The position numbers and the translations under genes were made by a program. 63,424 bases of DNA, taken from the NCBI GenBank assembly GCA_024196135.1, contig JAMQCK010000108.1, positions 1 through 63,424 on the forward strand. Reading direction: 5' to 3'. Shown one piece after another: positions 34,357 to 46,878 of this stretch (positions within the stretch are counted from its first letter, which is position 1; each line of letters starts with the position of its first letter). The stretch comes from Pleurotus ostreatus/Saccharomyces cerevisiae fusant. Taxonomy: Eukaryota > Opisthokonta. The notes under the pieces were generated by a model. That model worked only from the letters and a program-made list of their open reading frames with translations, searched no databases and had not been told where the DNA came from.

Positions 34357-37300
34357 ATGCGCGCCTCCCCAATGACCTCCCCCGAACCCCCCGAACCCAC
34401 TGTGCCCTTCGCGTCCCTCCTGGGCACCAAGGGCGCGCTCCGCATCCGCCACCACATATCGTCCGCGCGCCCCCACATCGTGCTCAAGCGCGTCATCATC
34501 TCAGAGGATGGCTCGGATGAGGAGGAAGACGCTAACTCCTCTGTCGTATACTTCAGTTTCTTTGCAGCGAAGCGCATTGAGGTGAAGCCGGGGAAGGAGC
34601 TACTATTCGCTGTCGACACAGACGACAAGGAATTCAAGGATAGGGTGCTTATGATTCAGGGATCCCTTGCTCCAGAGCCCCCTTCGGCAGATGAGGTAGT
34701 CGAAGAGGCTGCACCACCTGAAGAAAAGGAAGAGGAAGCCGTCGCCTTACCGCCGAAGCTGCGTCGAACATGGGTACGACCGCCCGAAGAGCAAGTTATT
34801 CCCCCTCGTACGTGATACTTATATTCCCCATATCTACTCCTCTTATACTTGCAGTAGTCCCGCCAGTTACTGAGTATGCCACTGCAAGCGTACAAACCGA
34901 GTGTACCGCACGCGATGCTGCTGTGCAGGCGCTTCCCGCTACTTCCTCCCGATCCACGCAAGCGCAGCCCTCGTGCGCTGACCAACTCGTTCAGGCGCAG
35001 CCCATATGGACTGACCAACTCGTCCAGGTGCAGCCGTCGCGCGCTCACCAGCCCGTACAGGCCGTACCTCGGACAGGGTCTGCGTCGTCGCAGGCCACCG
35101 AACCTGTCGTACCACCTCGGGTAACGAGCTCATCGGGGATACAGACTGATGTGCCTATCGAGTCTCCGATTACGGTTAAGGAGACGGATATATCTCACTC
35201 TCGTCCTGTCGAGCCCATGACCCCGATATCCTCACAGCGCGATCAGGAAGAAGAGCAGGACGAGGTTCGAACATGCCCACCGTTACGAGGGTCTCGCTAA
35301 CAGGCTTTGACGCAGGTCCGCAGTCTCTCGACGATGGACGAAAGCGACGACGAGGATGCTGCGCCCATGCGCGAAGACGAGGGCGCTCTTCCAGTGCGCG
35401 AGCGCAGCCTTTCAGCGATGGACGTCGATAGCGACGATGAAGAAAGGCTGAAGCAAATCGAGAGTCGCGCGGCGTCTGCTTCGGCTTCCGCGCGAGCGGC
35501 GTCTGCTTCGGCTTCCGTACGAGGTTCCTCTTCCGTACCCGGGCTGTCGACATCGTCCACGGCGACGGAGATGCGCCCTACGCCCTCGCCCGTGCCTTCG
35601 ACGGCTGGAAGGACCGAGACGCCCGTCGATGCGCGTAAATCTGCTGTTGCACCTTGTACGGACGCCGCACCGTGTACGGCTTCAGCAACACCCACGACCG
35701 AACAACCTAGGGAGTACGAAACGATCCACGTGTCGCGTGCACCGCAACGCAAGCGCCCCGCCATACCCAACCCCTTTGTCTCCGGCGGCTTCCTCAGTTC
35801 TTTCGACGCTCTAAAGCCTGCGCAGGCCGCTGATTCTCCAGGTCCTTCGTCCTCGGTCTTGGTGCGTGTCAGTGTCTTTTACTCGAGGTCATGGGATTGA
35901 CGCTCGCTATGTAGGGCGTCAAGCGTTCCTACACCGGCGAGACGAAGTCGACGCCGCCTCTCTTACAATCGAAACGATCCCCAACCCAACCTCGTATCCT
36001 CTCCCCTCTTGTCAACGGCTCCGCGCGGTCTACGGCCGCCCTCTCTGCAGCCGAGGCTATTACCCCCTCTCACCAATCACTCACGGGTACATTACCGCCC
36101 ACCGGCCCGTCCTCTGTAAAGCCCGAACCATATTCTCCCGATGTCCCTCAGCGTGCTCCTTCGTCGTCTCATCAGCCTACCGCGCCGACGGACAAGCGCT
36201 CGCCGAGTACACCGCCGCAGCCCTCTCATGCCCCTCCATGTCCCCATCCACCTTCTCAAGCTCCTCCTCCTCCTCCACCGCCGACGAGCACCTTAGCAGC
36301 TCCGCCACCTCCTACCTTAGCGCCGCCCCTACCAACCTTGGCTCCGCCACCGCCTGTCTCGGCGCCTCCGCCTCCACCGTCTACGGCGCCCCCACCACCG
36401 CCGTCATTGAGCGAGGCTAATCGCTCACCGTCGCTGCCAAACAATAGGTGGAAGCGCATTCGACTGGACGAACCTTCGCCTGCGGGCCCGCCGCCTCCGG
36501 GCTCGGCTCAGCAGCAGTCCATCGGGGAGTACAAGCAAGAACACACACCGCCCGGCCTGCTGGACGCTCATGCGCATCCTATAGCTTGTGGGTATTCTTA
36601 ATTTCTTACTGAATGAGGAAGGCGAGGCTAAATCCTGTAGTACCCCGCCCCTCGCAACGAGCAGCTCCCGCGCCGGCTGCGCAGAATGGCCATTGGACAA
36701 ATCCGCTGGAACGACGGCCGTCTGGGGCGGCTGCGGATCCTCCACCTCCGCCGACCACCCAACCTCCCCCGCCTCCGCCATCTCACCATGCCCCACCACC
36801 GCCCCCGACTTACCAAGCCCCTCCGCCTCCGACTGACCAGCAACCTACGCTTTTGCCGGTATTATCTATCCCAAGTATCAGTAAGCCATCTCTTGTATCT
36901 GTTCTTGGACGTCTGCTAATCCTATCCAGCCCCCATACGTCACGCCCTGCCTGCCAAACCGCCAGCGGCCATCTATACCCCTACCTCAGCATCCGCCCCT
37001 CAGCCAACCCGTAAATCCAGCGGCGCCCAGCGTCGCGCGGGCAAGCGCAACAAGAACCGTCTGAGGGAGAGCGGGTCGTTCAACGGCGGTCCCGACGACC
37101 GGTATCCGGACGGCGACGCCATCAACAACTGGCCAAGGCGCGAACCGATGGGTGGGCCGTTGCCAACTCACGGTGGGCCGTCGAACGGCGACGACGCGTA
37201 CTCGCCCTCAGACCCGTACTTTCCGCCAATGGGGCACGGGAGTGACTGTTATCGGCCTGGGGCGAATGGGAACGGGGGGTATTTCCCACCTTTGGCGCCC

Positions 37301-39115
37301 GGGAGCGACTCGTATCGGCCTGGAGAGCAGCGACACAGTCAGGATGGGCCGTTCCCCTCGATGCCGCCGCGCGGCGATAGCTATAGGCCAGGGTCCTACG
37401 ACAGCGGGCGGCCCTACGATAGTGGGCTACCTCCTGTGTCTGGCGACTGCTACCGTCCTGTGCAGCATGATTGGAGGCAGCGGCCAGATGAATTCGGGCG
37501 GGATCCACCTGAACGAGCGAGGGAGCGGGAGAGAGAACGAGAGCGAGATAGGGATGACGACCGATCCTTGGAGCCAAGCAGTCGCTCGTCGTCTCCTGCG
37601 CCCGGGGACACGACCATGGCACGCTCACCTTCACCTGACTACCTGGCTTTGCGGAAGATGCACCGGCCCAATAACTTCAAATGGCCGCTGGTCGACGGAT
37701 ACCAGGTCGCGCAGATTACAGACGACATGGGCCGACCAATACCCATTGAGCGGATCGTCATTGGCGCAAGTGGGAAATACGTCGCTGCGCTCAGTAAGAA
37801 CCAAACTTGTTCTCTAACTCACCTGAAATCCGGCACTCATCATTTTCTTCCAGCCCTCGACAACCGCATCCGCGTCTGCTCGACCTCGACCCGTAAAGAG
37901 CTGAGCAAACTGGGCCACTCGAAGCCCGTCACCGACTTCGGCTTCCTGGACCCCAGCGAGGCGATCTACGCGCTGCACGAGGACGGGCATGTCAAGTGGG
38001 AGAAGGTGTGCATCTATGCACTCCGCATTGAGTATCCTGCCGCTCACTTGGCCAAAACAAGAAACAGGGTTCCGACCGGTGGAAGCGGGCGGCCATCCAT
38101 GGTACGGCTTTCGGGCAGCAGCCGGCGTCTGCGGTATGGCAGGGGCGCGTGGCGATCAGTGAGAGGAATGGGAATGTGAGATTCTGGGTTTTGAAGAAGT
38201 ACAACGGTAAGCTTGGCGCTGATTAGAATATGCGCACCGTCGCTGAGATTTATGGACACAGGCCGCTGGCACGAGCCGCAAAAGCTTTTAAACCAGCCCA
38301 GGATCACCGTGATGAAGTTCGCGGAGAATGGCGAGGCGCTGGTCGGCGGGACCGCAGATGGTCTTCTGTACGTCTCCGTCACCTTCTATCATGCCTTAAC
38401 ATACACTAAGCGCCGACCCCTCCCAGATGGCATTTCGGCATGGCCAGCGGCACCCTGCGCACGCTGCACGTCTTCGACCAGGCAATGTGAGTACGCCGTG
38501 CCGTGCGGGCGGCTTGGGGTGACTTGTGCTAACGTGATGATCCCTCCCACCCAGCACGTCCATCGACATCGATCAAGAGACCGGACGTGTTCTCGTCAGC
38601 CTCGCGAACGGGCACGCGGTGCTGTACGACCTGCGGCCCGGAGCGGCGGGCGTCGAGCGGGTGTACGCGCCCGAAGGGCGGCCAGCAGGTCCCTCGTTCG
38701 GTGCGCTCTTCGCGGCGGGCGGCAAGGCTGTCGTGCACGGTACCGCGAGGGGCTGCGCACTGGTATGGGACACGGCCAAGGCGCAGGTGGTATATGGGAT
38801 GAATAATAGTGAAGGTGAGTTTCGGTGACAATAAGGTGGTGAAGGTTGACTGACCGGCATTTACGTCCTAGACGACCCGATTACTTGCGCGGTGGTGAGT
38901 GGGCGGCAAGGAAGGATGCCCGAAGTACCCGGTTTGCTCATAACGCTCTTGCAGGCTTTCGAAGGCGATGGGGAGAAGCCAGGCTTTATCGTCACCGGGT
39001 CGAAGGGCGGCCAACTGGTGTGGTGGGCGCAGCCGAGTTGTGAGTGGTTTGCGAGAGTTGGGTTTTGTGGCAGTCTGCTGACTGAGTTGTAGCATCGAAG
39101 CGCCGAGCGGGGTGA
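34357..39115 (+). CDS. Large Pro-rich, partly disordered protein with C-terminal WD40 propeller
   Basis: Function unknown; the layout suggests a nuclear scaffold. A small folded N-terminal domain (FASLLGTKGALRIRHHISS, VVYFSFFAAKRIEVKPGKEL) is followed by hundreds of disordered residues rich in Ser, Pro and acidic clusters, with poly-proline runs (APPPPPSTAPPPPPS). Next come a basic segment (RRAGKRNKNRLRES), a tyrosine repeat region in which YRPG recurs, and an alternating Arg/Glu/Asp stretch (RARERERERERDRDDD). The C-terminal third is beta-propeller-like: IVIGASGKYVAALS, NRIRVCSTSTRKELSKLGHS, VAISERNGNVRFWVLKKYN, GRVLVSLANGHAVLYDLRPG, GFIVTGSKGGQLVWWAQPS. About a dozen short introns keep the frame. 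The start (34357, 34372 or 34156) is uncertain. Splitting into two genes is possible but unlikely, since the exons join in frame. Confidence 0.7.
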
Positions 39116-40533
39116 AGATGGGCAGGCGTCGACGTGGTGCAATATGGCTTGTATGCTTTTCTTGCGTTTTATATGCGCGTTCTTGTACTGTAAACATATG
39201 CAGCTTCTTGGCGGTTTTGACCGCGTTTATGCGTATAACCAGCAGATCTTGGCAAGACTTCAAGCGGGGACGACGAGCAAGACGAAGGTGCAGCACGGTC
39301 AGTATCTTTGCTGTCGCAGCGGGCCCTCTAAGTATGTTCCAAAATTCCTTCATACGCTTCGCGACTCAGGTAAGCTCGTCATGCATCTGCCCATTGCTTG
39401 CAATTGCGACTCCACTCAACGTCCTCCAGTATTGCTTCTCATCCGACGCTCGCTCCGAATTACTGCGCGGAGGGGTCCGTGCCGCGAGATACCATTGCGG
39501 ACGGTCAACTTGACGCGTACGGGCGTCTCTGTACCCCCTCCCCCTTCGACATTTGACACAGTACAGCGCATGAGTCAACTTCCTTGGTATCTGGCACATG
39601 AAGGACACAGCTATAGCAAAGGCTTCAACCAATAGTTAGCTCATATACTTCGGCGTCGACTTTGATAAGTCGAGGAAGTACCGAATCTGTGTCTCAATGC
39701 CCACAATTAGATTGGCGGCATGCCATGCGCAGTACCGGTAACCTTGACATTATGGGGTGCTCTTGACTGCCTTGATCGCCTTGAATTTTCTGCCTCCGCG
39801 AGTTGGTCCTGCAAAATTGCACGTGGCGTTGTGGGAAAGAGGCGCGCTCACGCGCCTGCGAAGCGGGATGCTAGAAGGCGCGAATCGCCGCGCGTAGTGG
39901 TCCGAGTCGAGTGCGACGACTGTTCCATCGGTCCTGGTTGAAGATGGGCTGGTATAGACGAGGACCAGGGTCCTCGCCGCGAGCTGTGGGTCCAGGAGCG
40001 GGATACTTGGTTTGTTTATCCGGAAGTTAGCGCATCAAATTAAATTGGACGTAAATTTGCGCATGTTTGGCATTTGCCACGGTGTGCGTGCATAGATCCA
40101 GACGTTGGCGACGACCAAACTCGTTTCAAGACCGTCGGCGACAGCGCTCTCCATCTCTCCGTTCACGACTCCGCTGCTCCTCCACGTACGTTGGCGTCGC
40201 GCTCGCCGTTGTTCCCACCGACTTCGAGCCTCGTGTTGACGACGAGCACCCTATCAGGTTTTCTAGAGACCAGTCTCTCGACGACCGCGAACGCTGCACG
40301 AGCCGGCCGCCCTCTCCCTGCCTTCTACCTCTCCATCCGCGCTGCACCCGCGCTTTACCGGTCAGTGCCCAGCTTCCCCGCCCTTCGTCGTCCTTGAGGC
40401 TCGCACGCCTCCTGCGCCAAACACATGCATGCACCTCCGCTCTACGATCCCTGATGGCGTTAATGATGTTCGCCTGCTGACCCTCACTCGCCACAGAGCG
40501 TTGCCACTTGCCCCGACCCGAGTCCATTGAACG
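39116..40533. other. 1.4-kb intergenic region
   Basis: 3' flank of the WD40-protein gene and upstream region of CDC42. Frames of 60-198 codons on both strands lack recognisable motifs; most are low-complexity Arg/Ser readings of GC-rich sequence. Nothing called. Confidence 0.4.
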
Positions 40534-41331
40534 ATGCAGACCATCAAGTGTGTAGTTGTTGGAGACGGTGCGGTTGGAAAGGTGCGCTGCCCGCAACCGG
40601 CCCAAGCATCGCGACTGACACGCCCGGTTGCTCTTGTGAACAGACGTGCCTGTTGATCTCCTATACGACCAACAAGTTCCCGAGCGAGTATGTGCCCACC
40701 GTATGTGCTCGCTCGCTTCCACCTCCTAGCCGTTCGCGAGCCCAACTACCCCTCAGGTCTTCGACAATTATGCCGTGACCGTCATGATCGGCGAGGACCC
40801 CTATACACTGGGTCTGTTTGATACTGCTGGTGCGTCACCTGGACCATGCTTGCTATCCACCAGACTGACTTTGACCAGGCCAGGAGGATTACGATCGACT
40901 CCGGCCGTTGTCGTACCCGCAGACGGACGTGTTTCTTGTGTGCTTTAGTGTAACATCTCCAGCCTCCTTCGAGAACGTAAAGGAGAAATGGTTCCCGGAG
41001 GTCCGCCACCACTGTCCGGGCGTGCCCTGCCTCATCGTCGGCACTCAAATCGACTTGAGGGACGACTCGCAGGTGATCGAGAAGCTGGCGCGGCAAAAGC
41101 AGAGACCGGTCACGAGCGACCAAGGCGAGCGGCTCGCTCGGGAACTTGGCGCGGTCAAGTACGTCGAGTGCTCAGCACTCACGCAGAAGGGATTGAAGAA
41201 CGTGTTTGATGAGGTGAGTGTGCGGTCGCCGCCGCAGCCGTGCCTGGCTAACGCGTGTTCCGCAGGCCATCGTCGCCGCGCTGGAGCCACCCGTGGTGAA
41301 GAAGAAGGGGCCGAAATGTGTCATCCTCTGA
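40534..41331 (+). CDS. CDC42: Rho-family GTPase Cdc42
   Basis: A membrane-tethered small GTPase controlling polarity and hyphal growth. The ATG at 40534 opens [20 protein letters not shown], the P-loop, split by an intron at 40582-40643. Switch I is [13 protein letters not shown], switch II is [16 protein letters not shown], and the base-recognition motifs are TQID and CSAL. The Rho insert appears as [15 protein letters not shown]. The polybasic end KKKGPKC terminates in the CAAX box CVIL, predicting geranylgeranylation. Four introns split the gene at typical places. About 192 residues, the normal length. Confidence 0.97.
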
Positions 41332-42274
41332 GCTGCTGCAGCGCCCGCCCTTGTGTCTTCACGGTCTTCCTTACGAGTAACATCATGCCCACGTCCTGCT
41401 CAATATCTTCTACCGCCACGCTCGCGTATATCTTCCTACTCTACCGCCAGCCACCCATTGCTCTCTTCTGCCTCTCTTACAGACAGATTTTAAATCTATA
41501 TCTTCGGAATCAAGCCTACTACTAAGCTAAAGCTATATTCTTGAGGTTGCTTATGTCTTTTTTCCACATTTTTCTCCGAGGTGCTCAGTCCTCGATCAAC
41601 CTTCCCTTGGTCATCGGTGTCCTTCAGTCCCTCCTTCGTGCGCCTCTTCGTTTTCGTCTGTTTCTGTGGGTCCTGGTTGATAGGGTGGTCTGGCGGAGTG
41701 AAGATAATATTGTGATACCCGGGCAAAGCACCAATCTACATAGACGTTCGCAGCCCTCGACAGACGTAGACGTGTGGCACTGAGTTTCCTTGCGTCCTTG
41801 TTCGCCGAATTTGTTCTTCGGCTAGGCGCTGGTTACTGCGACTTCTTGGCTTCGGACGGGAGGTTCGCGAGCGCTTAACGATATGGACATAGGAGGCCTG
41901 AGGCCTAGGCGTTGGGAATCTACAAAGTGTACTGGTACAGATAGACGATACGTTTACAAACAAGAGATACAAAGTCAAAGAAAGAAAAGTAGATAGTCAG
42001 ATCGACTTCATACAGAGAGCGTCGCAAAGACGTGTATAGCGTCGTTAAAGCGTGGAGTCATGCGCCATAGTGCTCTCATAAAGAGTAGACAGCCCTGTGA
42101 ATATTATGAGCTCGAGGTGACGCTTCTCGGCGAGGAAGTATTGGGTGGCAGGGAGCATGTTGTCGTTCAAACAGAACCACGACAGCCCAAGACACAACAG
42201 AAGATGATGCTCTACGGTGGAAGAAGGGCTCACCCTGCTAGGCGCCGCAGCACGCCCGCCTCGACGCAGGATGC
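41332..42274. other. Intergenic region between CDC42 and the small peptide gene
   Basis: 3' flanks of two converging genes. It includes AT-rich sequence after CDC42 consistent with 3' processing. No gene seen. Confidence 0.4.
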
Positions 42275-42640
42275 TCACGCGTGGGCCCGACGCCAGCCGG
42301 ACGGCTTCGGAATCCATTCCTCAGCGCGCGCCCTGGAATAGGCGAGTGGTTAGCGAGGCGTGTGGTGGAGCGACGATGAGGAAGAGAAGGTGATGTAGAT
42401 GGCGTAGGTTAGGCAAGGCTCGGGACCAGGGCGGTCGCGGGGGATTGGGAGGGTACCAGTGGTGGAGCGCAGGACGATGAGCCAAGGATGAACTCACCAG
42501 TGCGAGGGCGCCGCAGGCGGGTCGCGTCGCACGGGCGTCGCGTCGCGGCGCTTCAGCTTGAACTGCTTGAGCGGGGCGCCGCTGACGGTGGCGGCGAGGA
42601 AGACCGCGAAGAAGAGAACGACGAGGGCGCGCGGATACAT
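42275..42640 (-). CDS. Small secreted peptide precursor with Kex2-type sites
   Basis: Two exons (42640-42498 and 42332-42275) give about 66 residues. The ATG at 42640 starts a clear signal peptide (MYPRALVVLFFAVFLAATVS, then GAP). The remainder is short and dibasic-rich: KLKR, PVRR and GWRR, each a possible Kex2 cleavage site, with Trp/Pro-rich sequence between (SHWARAEEW, WIPKPSGW). The intron donor GTGAGT at 42497 is clear; if it is not used, the protein stops at once after SHW. There are no cysteines and no CAAX box. A TATA box lies about 130 nt upstream. No family recognised. Confidence 0.55.
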
Positions 42641-43861
42641 CACGGCTTGTAAGGGTGCGGGAGGTAGGCTGGCGTCGTCGTTGCCTTGACCTGCTGCAGC
42701 TGGTAGCGTCCTCAAGGTCTCCGAGGGAGGGGGCTGCACTGAAGCCCCCAACACACCGCCCGCCCGCTTATATACCCGCCGCCACAGCACCAATTCCATT
42801 ACCAGGATAGCCATGACACTGATACGCGCGGCGAGATGGGCCCTTACGAAGGCGCTCGAAAGCGCGCTTACGGCGCGCGCCCGCGATAGAACAGGCCTAC
42901 GAGGACCATCACCCGCTAGAGGGGGCCTGCTAGCGAGTGTATGGGCTGTCCGGGTGGAGTGTGCGAAGGGTGTGTGCAGCCGGGATTGGCAAATCGACGG
43001 CGGCGGGCGATAGGGCGGGGTGGCCTGCGACGCTGCGATGCGCTGCCCGACCGTCGGCGCAGTGGAGCAGCGCGCTTGGCTTGGCGGACGGGTGATGATG
43101 CGGGCTATACTGGGGCAGAGGTTATGCGCGGGGTAAGCGGTAGGGTGGTTGGGTTAGTGGGGGGCGGGGGCATGTAATGGATCGGGTTGGAAGTATGGGA
43201 AGAAGGCAAGGGGCAGGGCAGGACGGAGAAATACCTACATAGAGTTGCTGATTGGCAGCTGCCGAGGTCGACCTGAAGAAGTTCGTCTGCATGTCCTGAC
43301 GAGACCGCAGAAAGGGCTCGAGTCCCCTTCTAAGCGCATGGCCTGCTTCCCCGCGCATGGGCTACTCCCCCGCGCATGGCGTCACGAGCAAGGCTTTGAG
43401 CGATTCCGCTAAGACCGAGGGTTGATACCAAGAAGCATCAAACGAGGTAGATGGACGTCGGGCTGGCCATACCAAAAGCGACAGGGTTTGTTGCGGCGCA
43501 GCTGCATAGCGCCTGTCTCGGTACTGATACGACAAGGTCGACACATGCAAGTGTACGACAGAACTATAATGGTGCATCTTGGGATTTTCGACTGAGTTCA
43601 CCGTGCTAAGAACTTTGACGGTAGAAGATTCGGGAGGGCTAAGGATGGACAGTTCGTTCACAATGTGATACATGAGGTGACATCCAAGGCAAGCGAGCGA
43701 CGGAGGGTAGAGGCGCCAACGGGCCAGGCAATTTCTGCAGAGTTGCTCTGGTCGAAGCTGGCGAAGTTGAACAAAGGGAAAACGTGGCCATCATTTTCCT
43801 GTCCCTTTCTGTAAATTTGCTTACGTCATGACCCATTGAACGACTCTTCGTCCCGTCCGCC
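42641..43861. other. Divergent intergenic region
   Basis: About 1.2 kb between the peptide gene and SF3B4. Apart from the TATA box at 42768-42774, I see only short frames and GC-rich sequence. Confidence 0.4.
42768..42774 (-). promoter_or_regulatory. TATA box of the small peptide gene
   Basis: TATATAA on the minus strand, about 130 nt upstream of the ATG at 42640, in otherwise GC-rich sequence. It supports transcription of the small peptide gene. Confidence 0.5.
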
Positions 43862-45122
43862 ATGTCTGGACGCCCACAAGATGACAGAAACCAAGAAGCG
43901 ACGGTCTACTTGGTGCGTCTCAAGATTACTGGACTCGAACAGGTGCTAACTTCGCCGCAGGGAAACCTCGATGAACGCGTTACAGACGCGATAGTCTGGG
44001 AGCTCATGCTGCAAGCGGGCCCAGTAGGTGTGTTGCGCGTTCCCCTTCTCCACTTTCCCCTCCCTACTCCTCCACACCCTCAACTGTCAACCCTCCCTCG
44101 CACTAAGTCACTCAAACGCGTCTTCAGTGAACGTCCATCTCCCCAAAGACCGAATCTCGATGAGCCACCAGGGCTACGGCTTCTGCGAATTCCTGACGGA
44201 GGAGGATGCGGAATATGCCTGTAAGATTATGAACCAAATCAAGCTCTGGGGGAAGCCCATCCGTGTTAACAAGGTCCGTGCAGAACCCTCCTACGCGCGT
44301 CGAATGTGAGAAAGAAGCTAACGCGCCGCGCTACCCCAGGCCTCGTCGGACAAGAAGCAATTGGACGTCGGCGCGAATTTGTTTATCGGCAACCTCGACG
44401 AAAATGTGGACGAAAGACTGCTGTACGACACATTCAGCGCGTTCGGCATGATGGCGACTACGGCGAAGGTGCGTGATCGGCCTCCTCCCCTTTACCCATA
44501 CTTCTCACCTCACTCCTTTCTCTAGGTCGCCCGCGACCCCGGCACCGGCACCTCCAAGGGCTACGGCTTCGTCTCCTTCACCGACTTCGAAGCCTCGGAC
44601 GCCGCGATCGAGGCCATGAACGGCCAGTTCCTCATGAACAAAGCCATCACCGTCCAGTACGCATTCAAAAAGGACGGCAAGGGCGAGCGGCACGGCACCA
44701 GTGCGGAGCGTCTCCTGGCAGCGCAGGCCCGGAAGAACAATGCACTCCCCATGGGCGCGCGCCCACCGCCCGGCGCCATGGGCTTCAATGGGCCGTACCA
44801 GGGGCAGTTTGCGGGCGCGCTCGCGGCGCCGCCGCCCCCGCCACCGCCTGGTTTCGCCCCGCAGCAAATCATGCCGCCCATGGGGATGGGAATGCCGATG
44901 GGCATGCCCCCGCCAGGGATGGCGCCGCCTGGTATGGCGCCGCCAGGGATGCCACCTGGAATGGCACCGCCGGGGATGGGCCCGCCTGGGATGATGCCCC
45001 CGGGGATGATGCCGCCACCACCTCCGCCAAATATGCCTGTGTATGGTGGGTTTGCGCCCCCGCCTCCACCGGGCTTTGGTGGACAGATTCCGCAGATGGG
45101 GCCTCCGATACACTACCAGTAG
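43862..45122 (+). CDS. HSH49: U2 snRNP splicing factor SF3b subunit 4 (SF3b49/Hsh49)
   Basis: A nuclear RNA-binding subunit of the SF3b complex that helps U2 snRNP bind the branch region. The ATG at 43862 begins [20 protein letters not shown] after removal of an intron at 43913-43960. Two RRMs follow. RRM1 has VYLGNLDE and [23 protein letters not shown]2 has [19 protein letters not shown] and [20 protein letters not shown]. The linker [14 protein letters not shown] is characteristic of the family. The C-terminal region is Pro/Gly/Met-rich with repeated PPGMAPPGM units. Four introns are visible, and the protein seems complete. Confidence 0.95.
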
Positions 45123-45961
45123 GGGGTGGTATGCTATCGGCAGGGGCGATTGGACCGGGGCGGTTGGTTGCGAGTGTATGCGCTGTATGTGCTATACTAT
45201 TTCCATTCTTGTCTTTGACAATAGCATGTCATTGGCCGACAATAGGCAGCACTCGCGGGATGAAGTGTCCGATGCCCGGAACCTCGTCTACTTGGTATAA
45301 CGATGTCTGCATGGTTCATGAACCTGGTTTCTGAACGTCTGTATGGCTTATGAACGTGGGTTGACTGCTTTTCATGTCGGGCGCTGACTGTTTTCAATGT
45401 CTGGAGCTGACGCGATGCGCAAGGCGGGCCGCGGGGCGAACCTATGTATTAGCCGCGGAGACAGCCACCTTGCGGGAGGGCGTTGTTGACAGATGAGGGT
45501 TCTCAGAGCGCGGTGGATTGGACCTGCAGCGTTCGGTGAATCGTCGGAGGGGGTGCTCTAGTTACATGAGAGAGCCGGAGCGTGCTGGCCTGCCAAGAGG
45601 ACATGCTTTCGTCGCTACTTTCGCTTTCATATCGTACGGCTACTTCCCCGCTCGAACTGGCGCTTTGTTCTGTTCTCCGAGGGTCGTAAACCAAGTTGGG
45701 ACACTTATTCTGGGTGCTATCGCCTCAAGGATGCCTCACGAGGGTCGGGCTTATCGAGAAAGATTCAATGGCATATTCTAAGCTATCGCTAGATGTCGAC
45801 GCTGAGGGTGGCGAGCGAACAAACAAAGCCTTGTTTGTCCACATCGACGACGCGTGGCTCGGTTCGTAGGGCCGGTTCGCCGGGACTGGCGCGCCGCGCG
45901 CTGCCATCCTTCCCCGCCATCACCGTCCTTCGTCGCCGTCGTCGCCGCCGCCACGGCCACC
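45123..45961. other. Intergenic region between HSH49 and EMC4
   Basis: 3' flank of HSH49 and upstream region of EMC4. Short open frames on both strands have no recognisable features. Confidence 0.4.
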
Positions 45962-46878
45962 ATGTCGACAAGACACTCCTTAGACTACGCGTCCCTCGAA
46001 AGCAACAACAAGTTCGTAGTATTGAATATATGCGCAGGATATATACCTGAACTCGCCCCAGATGGAGGAACCTCCCCTCGCCACCAGGCTTCTCCAAGTC
46101 GACCTCCGTGCGTCGCAGTGTCATGATCTCGGGCGCATATACTCACTTTTACGACATGTCCCCAGACCAAAGGTCCCTCGAAGCCCGCCGCCTCGCTTCC
46201 CCTCTCGCGTTACGATGAGCTGAAGGAGAAGCGCGCGTGGGACTTTGCCATCGCGCCCGCGAAGAGCCTGCCCATGCAGGCGTTCATGCTCTACATGTCC
46301 GGTGGCGGCATCCAGATCTGGAACCTCGGCATTGTATTCATGCTCATGCTCGGCCCTCTGCAGGCCCTGGCGAAGATCAATCAGGGTGCGTCCAGTGCTC
46401 TGCGCTCAGTACGGCGCGTGGTGGAATTTTCGCTAAGTTGTGACGCATAGCTTTCGCGCCCTTCGCGCCCTCCACGGCGGCGGATACGAAGGCGACGTCA
46501 ACCTTGCTGCTACAGAAGCTGGCCTATCTCGCATGCAACCTGCTCACGATAGGCGTCGGGCTGTGGAAGTGCAGGTCGATGGGCTTGTTACCCGCGGGGA
46601 CGGCGGACTGGTTGCCGTATGAGACGAGGAGACAGGTGAGGTGACCTTGTTGATCTCTATTCGCTCCTGCCAAACTACCTCCTGCCATTTCCTCCTTCCC
46701 ATGCGACTTTCTCCCGCCCAAGTTCAGCTCTTCGCATCCGCATCCTACCTCCCTGTATCACCCTCTTCCTTCCGCCGCTGCTACACCGTGACCTGCCAAG
46801 CCCCCTTCATCTCGTCGGTGCCAAGGACTTTTGCTGACGCCATTCATCTCGTAGGCTCCGGAGATCTCCTTATTTTGA
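45962..46878 (+). CDS. EMC4: ER membrane protein complex subunit 4 (EMC4)
   Basis: A subunit of the ER membrane complex, which inserts and chaperones transmembrane proteins. The ATG at 45962 begins MSTRHSLDYASLESNN. Introns (about 46012-46061, 46106-46166, 46385-46450 and 46636-46854) restore KWRNLPSPPGFSKSTSTKGP, then RYDELKEKRAWDFAIAPAKS and LPMQAFMLYMSGGGIQIWNL, the family's core block. A hydrophobic helix GIVFMLMLGPLQAL and a second one LLTIGVGLWKC follow. The end is WLPYETRRQAPEISLF with the stop at 46878. About 170 residues, normal for the family. No lesion seen. Confidence 0.9.
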
